From the NCBI RefSeq assembly GCF_041435115.1, contig NZ_CP108046.1:3410001-3474000 (forward strand): a stretch of DNA of 64,000 nucleotides. The letters are read 5' to 3'. The DNA comes from Streptomyces sp. NBC_00289. GTDB taxonomy: Bacteria; Actinomycetota; Actinomycetes; Streptomycetales; Streptomycetaceae. Numbering within the stretch: position 1 is the stretch's first letter; each line of letters opens with the position of its first letter. Below are positions 9,803 to 16,824 of this stretch, one piece after another. A program made the position numbers and the translations under genes. The notes below the pieces were generated by a model. That model saw nothing but the letters and a program-made list of their open reading frames with translations, was not told where the DNA came from and searched no databases.

Positions 9803-11332
9803 TCAGACCGCTTCGGCGGTCTCCGGCAGCTCTGCCGCGAGCTTGTCGGTCAGGTCCACGACCTCGGCGAGGTCTCCGAAATCGCGTACGGCCGTGTCGA
9901 CCGTTTTCCGGATGCGGGTGTTGACACGCTCCGACCGCACTTTCTTGGCGATGTGCATGGCCCGCGCCGCGAGTACGGTGCTCCGCTCGGGCTCGCGTTG
10001 CAGCAGATGGACGGTCGCCATGCCGACCAGGTTCAGGGCGTACGACCGCTGGTGTTCGTCGTCCTTGGCGAAGAGGTCCACCGCCCGCTGCATGAGGGGC
10101 TCGGCCAGGGAAGCGTAGGTGGGGCTGCGGCCGGCGACGTAGGCCAGGTCACGGTAGGAGTGGGAGTTCTCGCCGTACAGCTCGGCCTCGGAGAAGAAGC
10201 GGATCCAGTCGGGGTCCGGCTCGTCCCAGTCGTCGGCGTCGGCGAAGACGTCCTCCGCCATCCGGACGGCCCGCTTGCACTTGCCGGGCTGCCCCATGTT
10301 GGCGTACGCACGCGCCTCCATCGCATACAGCATGGACTGGGTGCGCGGACTCGCGCAGTCCCGGCTGCCGTACTGCGCGAGGTGGATCAGTTCCAGCGCG
10401 TCGTCGGGCCGCCCGAGGTGGATCATCTGACGGCTCATGCTGGACAGGACGTACGAGCCGAGCGGCTTGTCGCCGGCCTCCTTGGCCGCGTGCAGGGCGA
10501 GCACGAAGTACTTCTGGGCGGTGGGCTGAAGCCCCACGTCGTACGACATCCAGCCGGCCAGTTCCGCCAGCTCGGCGGCGACCTTGAAGAGCTTGCGGGT
10601 GGTGCTCTCGGACTGGGGCTCCTGGAGGAGGTCCGTCACCTCGTGCAGCTGGCCGACGACCGCCTTGCGGCGCAGGCCGCCGCCGCACTGGGCGTCCCAC
10701 TGGCGGAACATCACGGTGGTGGACTCCAGCAGCTCCAGCTCGGGCCGGGACAGCCGGCCCGCGCGGCGGCTCGCGGCCGACACCTCCAGGTCGGGCTGCG
10801 CGGCGGACCCGTGCTCGGACGAGTCCGGGAGCCGGGGAGGCGTCTGTGCGGGCACGAGCCAGCGCTGCATCGGTTCGATGAGGGACGGGCCCGCGGACAG
10901 GACCAGCGAGGTTCCGAGGAAGCCGCGCCGGGCCAGCATCAGGTCGCTGCGCGAGAACTCGCTGAGCAGGGCCACTGTCTGCGGACCCGTCCAGGGCAGG
11001 TCGACGCCGGACACGGATGGCGACGGGCGGGTCGCGCGCAGTCCGAGGTCCTCGACGGAGACGACACAGCCGAACCGCTCGGAGAACAGCTCGGACAGGA
11101 TCCTGGGGATCGGTTCGCGCGGGTTCTCGCCGTCCAGCCAGCGACGCACCCGGGAGGTGTCCGTGGAGATGTGGTTGGCCCCCAACTGGCGGGCCCGGCG
11201 GTTGACTTGGCGGGCCAGCTCGCCCTTGGACCAGCCGCTGCGCACGAACCAGGACGTCAGCAGTTCGTTGGGGCGCCTGTCCGCCTGCGCAGCGTTTCCA
11301 GCGCCTGTCCCGCTTCCGCCGTTGCCGCCCAC
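9803..11332 (-). CDS. nsdA: NsdA, negative regulator of sporulation and antibiotic production
   Basis: About 509 aa from the chosen GTG. It matches the Streptomyces NsdA family, whose disruption in S. coelicolor raises antibiotic production and sporulation. The N-terminal 100 residues look like a helix-turn-helix-type module (WSKGELARQVNRRARQL, then RVRRWLDGENPREPIP). The C-terminal two thirds are helical with TPR-like repeats (LALHAAKEAGDKPLGSYV, YAMEARAYANMGQPGKC). The GTG at 11332 (VGGNGGSGTG) has a G-rich Shine-Dalgarno (GGGATGGGGG) just upstream. A TTG at 11377 and a GTG at 11365 in the same frame are alternatives. The biochemical mechanism is not known. Confidence 0.9.
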   Translation of the reverse strand: MGGNGGSGTGAGNAAQADRRPNELLTSWFVRSGWSKGELARQVNRRARQLGANHISTDTSRVRRWLDGENPREPIPRILSELFSERFGCVVSVEDLGLRATRPSPSVSGVDLPWTGPQTVALLSEFSRSDLMLARRGFLGTSLVLSAGPSLIEPMQRWLVPAQTPPRLPDSSEHGSAAQPDLEVSAASRRAGRLSRPELELLESTTVMFRQWDAQCGGGLRRKAVVGQLHEVTDLLQEPQSESTTRKLFKVAAELAELAGWMSYDVGLQPTAQKYFVLALHAAKEAGDKPLGSYVLSSMSRQMIHLGRPDDALELIHLAQYGSRDCASPRTQSMLYAMEARAYANMGQPGKCKRAVRMAEDVFADADDWDEPDPDWIRFFSEAELYGENSHSYRDLAYVAGRSPTYASLAEPLMQRAVDLFAKDDEHQRSYALNLVGMATVHLLQREPERSTVLAARAMHIAKKVRSERVNTRIRKTVDTAVRDFGDLAEVVDLTDKLAAELPETAEAV

Positions 11333-11765
11333 TGGAACGCCCCCATCCCTGAGACCACTTGTCACTGAGTGCGCCAAGCCCTATCAGAATGCCGGTAAAT
11401 ACCGTCGTCCGTCCGGCGGTTCTCATCCTTCGAACGGAAAGCCGCCTTGCCTCCGGCATACCCACAAGCGCATGTGCCACCCGGACTCGTGCACTGACAG
11501 TAATCCCACGATCACCCGTCCAGCCATGGCGAACGCGGAAACGCCACCATTCGCCACCCCTTCGAATGAACTCCCGGTCGCCCGCGCACGATTCACTTGA
11601 CATAGGACGAATGAGAGTCGGCGGAGCGAAGCACTCAGGGGCGCGTTCGGTCGGGCGCACCACCCAGGGCGCGTCCGAGCGCTGCGCGATCCGGGGAAAG
11701 TGACGGAAAGTCACGGAACGGGTTCGTCGCGTAACCACCGGCGCGCTGGACCCGTTGGAGGGGGC
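11333..11765. promoter_or_regulatory. Divergent control region of nsdA and the prim-pol gene
   Basis: 433 bp without a gene between two divergent genes. It is more AT-rich than its surroundings. It contains a small palindrome CGGTA-AA-TACCG at 11393-11404, some 60 bp upstream of nsdA, and TTGACA at 11597-11602 facing the rightward gene without a convincing -10. No known regulator site is recognised. Confidence 0.35.
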
Positions 11766-12422
11766 ATGGACTTCACGATCGGCGGTATTCGGGAGATCCG
11801 CTCCGGCTCGCGTCGGCGCGGCCGCTCCTCGGAGTGCACCGCCGTAGCCGAGTTCACCGGTCTGTGGGGCTGGGACGTCGTCCCGGGTGCGCGGGCCGCC
11901 GCGGGCAGCTGCTCCTGCGGCCACACGGACTGCCCCGCGCCGGGCGCCCACCCGCTCGACTTCGCACCCCGGGTCCCGGCCGGGGCCACGCTCGACGAAG
12001 TGACCAGGACCTGGGCGGAGGTCCCCGGCGCCTCGGTGATGCTGCCGGTCGGGCGGGCGTTCGACGTGATCGAGGTTGCCGAGCCCGCCGGGCGGCGCGC
12101 GCTGGTCCGGCTGGAGCGCATGGGCCTGCCCCTCGGCCCGGTGACGGTGACCCCGGAAGGCCGCGCCCAGTTCTTCGTCGCCCCCGGCGCCGCCGCCGAA
12201 CTGTCCGACCAGCTCTACCGCATGGGCTGGGACGACCCGTACTCCCTCGACCTGCGCGGCCTCGGTCCGGGTACGTCCGTCACGGCCCCGCCCTCCGACC
12301 GCGGCGGCCTGGGTCCGGTGCGCTGGCTGCGCTCCCCCGCCCTGGACTCGTCGAGGAGGCCGCCGGCCGCGAGGCTGCTGCTGGGCACGCTGGCGTACGT
12401 GGCGCACCGGTCACGCGCGTAG
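11766..12422 (+). CDS. Bifunctional DNA primase/polymerase N-terminal domain protein
   Basis: 218 aa. It resembles the prim-pol (PF09250-type) N-terminal domain found in archaeo-eukaryotic-like primases of plasmids and actinobacteria: ASCSCGHTDCPAPGAHPL-like cysteine/histidine stretch near residues 48-65 (seen as CSCGHTDCPAPGAHP) and a conserved core DVIEVAEPAGRRAL. No helicase domain is attached, so it is a single-domain version. The acidic residues needed for polymerase catalysis are not clearly in place, so activity is doubtful. The ATG at 11766 has GGAGGGGG directly upstream. It is conserved next to nsdA and ftsY in Streptomyces; its role is unknown. Confidence 0.7.
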   Translation: MDFTIGGIREIRSGSRRRGRSSECTAVAEFTGLWGWDVVPGARAAAGSCSCGHTDCPAPGAHPLDFAPRVPAGATLDEVTRTWAEVPGASVMLPVGRAFDVIEVAEPAGRRALVRLERMGLPLGPVTVTPEGRAQFFVAPGAAAELSDQLYRMGWDDPYSLDLRGLGPGTSVTAPPSDRGGLGPVRWLRSPALDSSRRPPAARLLLGTLAYVAHRSRA

Positions 12423-12441
12423 GCCCCACGCCGTACACGGC

Positions 12442-12480
12442 GAAGCGCCCGTCCCCGAGTGTGTGGGGGCGGGCGCTTCC
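12442..12480. terminator. Bidirectional hairpin between prim-pol gene and ftsY
   Basis: GAAGCGCCCGTCCCC pairs with GGGGCGGGCGCTTCC around GAGTGTGTG. It lies between two convergent stops (12422 and 12526) and can end both transcripts. Confidence 0.8.
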
Positions 12481-12525
12481 TCGCCTCTGGCGTGTTCGGC
12501 CGGTGAGGCCCGGTTCGCCGATGTC

Positions 12526-13737
12526 CTACTCGCCGATAAGGGCGTCAACGAACGCCTCCGGTTCGAACGGCGCCAGATCGTCGGCGCCCTCGCCGAGACC
12601 GATCAGCTTGACCGGGACGCCCAGCTCGCGCTGGACCGCGATCACGATGCCGCCCTTCGCCGTGCCGTCCAGCTTGGTGAGCACGATGCCGGTGATGGAG
12701 ACCACCTCGGCGAAGACGCGCGCCTGCACCAGACCGTTCTGGCCCGTCGTCGCGTCCAGGACGAGCAGCACCTCGTCGAGCGGCGCGTGCTTCTCGACCA
12801 CGCGCTTGACCTTGCCGAGCTCGTCCATGAGGCCGGTCTTGGTGTGCAGCCGGCCCGCGGTGTCGATGAGCACCACGTCGGCGCCCATCTCCTTGCCCTC
12901 CTTGACCGCGTCGAAGGCGACGGAGGCGGGGTCGCCGCCCTCGGGGCCGCGCACGGTGTGGGCGCCGACCCGCTCGCCCCAGGTCTGCAGCTGGTCGGCG
13001 GCGGCGGCCCGGAAGGTGTCGGCGGCGCCGAGCACGACGCTGCGGCCGTCGGCCACCAGGACCCGGGCGAGCTTGCCGGTGGTGGTGGTCTTGCCGGTGC
13101 CGTTGACGCCGACGACCATCACGATGCCGGGCTTGCTGGTCTCGGGCTCGGTCCGGACCGTGCGGTCGACATCGGTGCGGATCAGCTTGAGCAGCTCGTC
13201 GCGGAGCAGCGCGCGCAGCTCGTCCGGGGTTCGGGTGCCGAGCACCCGCACGCGCTCGCGCAGGCCCTCGACCAGTTCCTGGGTGGGCAGCACGCCGACG
13301 TCGGCGGTGAGCAGCGTGTCCTCGATCTCCTCCCAGGTGTCCTCGTCGAGATGCTCGCGTGACAGGAGCGTGAGCAGTCCCTTGCCCAGGGCGTTCTGGG
13401 ACCGGGAGAGCCGGGCCCGCAGGCGGATCAGGCGTCCGGCCGTGGGCTCGGGCACCTCGATCGCCGGTACTTCGAGTTCGGGGACGGAGAGCGGCTCCTC
13501 GACGGCCGTCGGGGCCGAGCCGTCCGGAAGATCCACCTCCTCTATCGTCCGGCGCGGTTCGTCGCGCGGCGTCTCGGCCTCGTCGCCGACGTGCGGCTCG
13601 GCCGGAGGGGCGGTGATGTCGGGCGCGGTGGGAGGCGGCGGGGGCAGCGGCTTCCGGCGCCGGCTGCCGACGACAAGCCCCCCGAGCGCACCGAGCAGGA
13701 CCACGGCGATGACTACAACAAGGATGACGGTTTCCAT
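12526..13737 (-). CDS. ftsY: Signal recognition particle receptor FtsY
   Basis: 403 aa. It docks the SRP-ribosome complex at the membrane. Unlike E. coli FtsY it starts with a true membrane segment (VILVVVIAVVLLGALGGLVV, residues 4-23) followed by RRRK and a proline/acidic linker to about residue 90. The NG domain follows with GVNGTGKTTTTGKLA near 205, DTAGRLHTK near 295 and TKLDGTAKGG near 363. The ATG at 13737 has only a weak ribosome binding site (GGACCTG). It converges on the prim-pol gene and diverges from the oxidoreductase across a 374-bp gap that holds a tandem repeat. Confidence 0.97.
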   Translation of the reverse strand: METVILVVVIAVVLLGALGGLVVGSRRRKPLPPPPPTAPDITAPPAEPHVGDEAETPRDEPRRTIEEVDLPDGSAPTAVEEPLSVPELEVPAIEVPEPTAGRLIRLRARLSRSQNALGKGLLTLLSREHLDEDTWEEIEDTLLTADVGVLPTQELVEGLRERVRVLGTRTPDELRALLRDELLKLIRTDVDRTVRTEPETSKPGIVMVVGVNGTGKTTTTGKLARVLVADGRSVVLGAADTFRAAAADQLQTWGERVGAHTVRGPEGGDPASVAFDAVKEGKEMGADVVLIDTAGRLHTKTGLMDELGKVKRVVEKHAPLDEVLLVLDATTGQNGLVQARVFAEVVSITGIVLTKLDGTAKGGIVIAVQRELGVPVKLIGLGEGADDLAPFEPEAFVDALIGE

Positions 13738-13834
13738 AACAGGTCCAGTATGGCGTGACCTCCCGCCCGGGCCCCGGTTGTCCGCGCGGGGGCGGGGGAA
13801 CGGGACGGGCCAGCCGCGCGGACCCGGTCAGGCT

Positions 13835-13990
13835 CGGACGGGTCGCCGCGGGCGGGGCGAGGGGGCCAGCCGGCCGTACCGGCGAGGATCCCGCACGCGG
13901 ACGGGTCGCCGCGGGCGGGGCGAGGGGGCCAGCCGGCCGTGCCGGCGGGGATCCGGCACGCGGACGGGTCGCCCCGGGCGGGAGGCCGCC
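13835..13990. repeat. 63-bp tandem direct repeat, about 2.4 copies
   Basis: Units begin at 13835, 13898 and 13961, each opening with CGGACGGGTCGCC. The first two copies differ at three of 63 positions and the third stops after about 30 bp. They sit in the divergent gap 13738-14111 between ftsY and the oxidoreductase gene, which has no gene of its own. The period is a multiple of three, which explains the long but spurious reading frames across it. Confidence 0.9.
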
Positions 13991-14111
13991 CCCGTCGTCT
14001 CCGCGCCCCACCCCGCCCCACCCCGACCGTCACCACTCTGGCCGTCTGACGCCCCGTCAGCTACCGTCCCCCTGCACCGGAACCCCACCCGCCCGCGAAG
14101 GGGGACTACCC

Positions 14112-15083
14112 ATGCCCGTCACGGTCGTACGTTTCAACCTGGTCGAGCCCGGCGCCACCCCCGCCTCGCTCGGCGCCCGCTACAAGGCGGCCCTGGAGAT
14201 GGCCGCGTACGCGGACGAGCACGGGATCACCACCGTGCAGACCGAGGAGCACCACGGGGTCGACAACAACTGGCTGCCGTCGCCGTTCGCGTTCGCGGGC
14301 GCGGTGTTCGGCGCCACCCGGAACATCGCGGTCACCGTCTCGGCGATCATCGGCCCGCTGCACGACCCCCTGCGGCTGGCCGAGGACATCGCCGTGCTGG
14401 ACCTGCTCAGCGGCGGGCGGCTGGTGACGGTCGCCGGGATCGGGTACCGGCCCGAGGAGTACACGCTGTTCGACGTGGAGTGGAAGCGCCGCGGGAGGCT
14501 CCAGGACGAGTTGCTGGAGACCGTGCTGAAGGCCTGGAGCGGCGAGGAGTTCGAGTACCGGGGCCGTACGGTACGGGTCACCCCGCGCCCGTTCTCCGAC
14601 CCGCACCCCCTGCTGCTGGTCGGCGGCTCCTCGAAGGCCGCCGCCCGCCGGGCCGCCCGGCTGGGCCTGCCGTTCTTCCCCAGCGCGCACCTGCCGGAGC
14701 TGGAGGCCTACTACAAGGACCGGCTCGTCGAGTACGGCACCGAGGGCTGGACCATGATGCCCGCCGCCGAGACCCCCCTGCTGCACATCGCTGAGGACCC
14801 GGACCGGGCCTGGGCACGCTACGGCGAGCACTTCCTGCACGAGGCCCGCACCTACGCCTCCTGGCAGTCCGGCGACATCCGGTCGGCGGTGAGGTCGGCG
14901 GCCACCACGGTGGACGAGCTGCGCGCGGAGGGCGTCTACCGGATCCTCACGCCCGACGCGTGCGTGGCCCAGGGCCTGGACAACCTCGTCCTGCATCCGC
15001 TGTCCGGCGGGATGCCGGTGGACGAGGGGTGGCGCAGTCTGCGGCTGTTCTGCGAAGGCGTGCTGCCCCGGCTCGGCGGGTGA
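14112..15083 (+). CDS. LLM-class (luciferase-like) flavin-dependent oxidoreductase
   Basis: 323 aa, a typical length for bacterial luciferase-like TIM-barrel monooxygenases using FMN or F420. Seen are the N-terminal strand MPVTVVRFNLVEPG, the EEHHGVDNNWLPSP loop near residues 42-55, the SGGRLVTVAGIGYRPEE cofactor region near 98-114, and PLLLVGGSSKAAARRAARLG near 168-187. The substrate cannot be told. The ATG at 14112 is downstream of a G-rich AAGGGGGA site. The gene is monocistronic and ends in a 19-bp hairpin that overlaps its stop codon. Which flavin it uses is not evident; F420 is plausible because cofC lies in this window. Confidence 0.8.
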   Translation: MPVTVVRFNLVEPGATPASLGARYKAALEMAAYADEHGITTVQTEEHHGVDNNWLPSPFAFAGAVFGATRNIAVTVSAIIGPLHDPLRLAEDIAVLDLLSGGRLVTVAGIGYRPEEYTLFDVEWKRRGRLQDELLETVLKAWSGEEFEYRGRTVRVTPRPFSDPHPLLLVGGSSKAAARRAARLGLPFFPSAHLPELEAYYKDRLVEYGTEGWTMMPAAETPLLHIAEDPDRAWARYGEHFLHEARTYASWQSGDIRSAVRSAATTVDELRAEGVYRILTPDACVAQGLDNLVLHPLSGGMPVDEGWRSLRLFCEGVLPRLGG

Positions 15084-15147
15084 GCCGGGGCAGCACGCCT
15101 GACAGATGTCGAGGAGCGGGCAGCGGGGACTTGACCCCGCTCCTCGA
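15056..15147. terminator. Two strong tandem hairpins between convergent genes
   Basis: First hairpin: 15056-15074 pairs perfectly with 15082-15100 (19 bp, 7-nt loop) and includes the stop codon of the oxidoreductase gene. Second: TCGAGGAGCGGG (15109-15120) pairs with CCCGCTCCTCGA (15136-15147). Together they separate the convergent oxidoreductase and glcP genes. Confidence 0.85.
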
Positions 15148-15170
15148 GTCCTGCGGCCTCGTGACGAGGC

Positions 15171-16589
15171 TCAGCCCATCTCCTCCAGCGTCTTGCCCTT
15201 CGTCTCCTTGACGTACTTCAGGACGAACGGGATGGAGAGCGCGGCGAAGACCGTGTAGATCACGTAGGTCGCGGAGAGGTTCCAGTCGGCCAGCGACGGG
15301 AAGCTCGCGGTGATGGCCCAGTTGGCGATCCACTGTGCGGAGGCGGCCACACCCAGGGCGGCGGCACGGATCCGGTTCGGGAACATCTCGCCGAGGAAGA
15401 CCCAGACGACCACGCCCCAGGACAGGGCGAAGAAGAGGACGAACACGTGGGCGGCGACCAGGGCGACCCAGCCCTGCGTGGCCGGCAGCTTGCCGTCGAC
15501 CAGGTCGTAGGAGAAGGCCCAGGCCTCCAGTCCGAGGCCGATCACCATGCCGACGGAGCCGATCAGGGCGAGCGGCTTGCGGCCGATGCGGTCCACGAAG
15601 ATCATCGCGATCACGGTGCCGACGATGTTGATGATCGACGTCGTGAAGGAGTAGAGGAAGGAGTCCGTCGGGTCGACGCCGACCGACTGCCACAGCGTCG
15701 AGGAGTAGTAGAACGCGACGTTGATGCCGACGAACTGCTGGAAGACCGACAGGCCGATGCCGACCCAGACGATCGGCTTGAAGAAGAAGGAGCCGCCGAG
15801 CAGGTCCTTGAAGGTGGACTTGTGCTCGCGCTTCATGGCGCCCTCGATCTGGGCGACGCGGGCGTCCAGATCGATGTGACCGCCCTCGACCTCTTCGAGG
15901 ATGCCGCGGGCGCGCTCGTGCTTTCCCACGGAGATCAGGAAGCGGGGGGACTCGGGGATCGCGAAGGAGAGCAGACCGTAGAGGACGGCCGGGATCACCA
16001 TGACGCCGAGCATGACCTGCCAGGCCTCCAGGCCCATCAGCTCACCGCGCTGGTCACCGCCGGCGGCGTTCAGCAGACCCCAGTTGACCAGCTGCGAGAC
16101 GGCGATGCCGATGACGATCGCGGCCTGCTGGAAGGAGCCGAGACGGCCGCGGTAGGCCGGAGGGGCGACCTCCGCGATGTAGGCCGGGCCGATGACCGAG
16201 GCCATGCCGATGGCGAAGCCGCCGACGATCCGCCAGAAGGCGAGGTCCCACAGGGCGAAGGGCAGCGCCGAACCGACCGCGCTGACCGTGAAGAGGACGG
16301 CCGAGATCTGCATGCACCGGATACGGCCGATGCGGTCGGCTATCCGGCCGGCGGTCGCGGCGCCGATGGCGCAGCCGATCAGGGCTACGGCGATGACCTG
16401 GGCCAGCGCCGCGGAGCCGATGTCGTAGCGGGTGCGAATGGCCTCGACGGCGCCGTTGATCACGGAGCTGTCGTAGCCGAAGAGGAACCCGCCCATCGCG
16501 GCCGCCGCCGCGATGAAGATGACATGCCCGAGATGTTCGGGGTGGGCTGTCCCGGCTCCTGACTGGGATGCCTGCGCTGTGCTGGTCAC
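15171..16589 (-). CDS. glcP: Glucose permease GlcP, major facilitator superfamily
   Basis: 472 aa, exactly the length of S. coelicolor GlcP, the main glucose-proton symporter. Twelve membrane segments are predicted. Sugar-porter signatures are present: GGFLFGYDSSVING near residue 30, ADRIGRIRC near 82, PESPRFLI near 225, QQFVGINVAFYYSS near 290, DRIGRKPL near 340, and the C-terminal KETKGKTLEEM. The GTG at 16589 is preceded by GAGGAGT. It is transcribed alone from a well-formed promoter at 16694-16721 that carries a palindrome at the start site, so it is probably repressed by a LacI-type factor or similar. Glucose kinase (glkA) is not in this window. Confidence 0.92.
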   Translation of the reverse strand: MTSTAQASQSGAGTAHPEHLGHVIFIAAAAAMGGFLFGYDSSVINGAVEAIRTRYDIGSAALAQVIAVALIGCAIGAATAGRIADRIGRIRCMQISAVLFTVSAVGSALPFALWDLAFWRIVGGFAIGMASVIGPAYIAEVAPPAYRGRLGSFQQAAIVIGIAVSQLVNWGLLNAAGGDQRGELMGLEAWQVMLGVMVIPAVLYGLLSFAIPESPRFLISVGKHERARGILEEVEGGHIDLDARVAQIEGAMKREHKSTFKDLLGGSFFFKPIVWVGIGLSVFQQFVGINVAFYYSSTLWQSVGVDPTDSFLYSFTTSIINIVGTVIAMIFVDRIGRKPLALIGSVGMVIGLGLEAWAFSYDLVDGKLPATQGWVALVAAHVFVLFFALSWGVVVWVFLGEMFPNRIRAAALGVAASAQWIANWAITASFPSLADWNLSATYVIYTVFAALSIPFVLKYVKETKGKTLEEMG

Positions 16590-16681
16590 GTGTACTCCTC
16601 GGGCCACCGGCAACGCTGCCGGTGTGGGGGTCGGCCCTCCAGTGGCGCACGACGACCGCCGCCCACCACCTGAAGGTAAAA

Positions 16682-16781
16682 GCAACGTTGCAGAGACTAT
16701 GCCTTCAAGTTTCGAAGTCAATAGGGGGAAACGTGTGAACCTGGGACCGAATGTGGTCCGCATATGTTCAACACTTGAAGG
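16682..16781 (-). promoter_or_regulatory. glcP promoter with palindromic operator
   Basis: On the reverse strand TTGACT (16721-16716), 16 bases, TAGTCT (16699-16694) fits a vegetative promoter. GCAACGTTGC, a perfect palindrome resembling LacI/GalR-family operators, covers 16682-16691, where the start site should be. Inverted arms CCTTCAAGT (16702-16710) and ACTTGAAGG (16773-16781) flank the promoter, and GGACC-n6-GGTCC sits at 16744-16759. Confidence 0.6.
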
Positions 16782-16824
16782 TCATCACAAAGTGCAGGTC
16801 GGGGTACGTGTAGGCAACACGTAG

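Noticed and set aside
11834..14794. A 986-codon plus-strand frame crossing the prim-pol gene, ftsY antisense and the oxidoreductase start
   Set aside because: It spans three well-supported genes in other frames plus a terminator and the tandem repeat; the product is low complexity.
16590..16763. N-terminal extension of glcP
   Set aside because: The extension crosses the promoter and palindrome, and the GTG at 16589 has a good ribosome binding site and gives the known family length.
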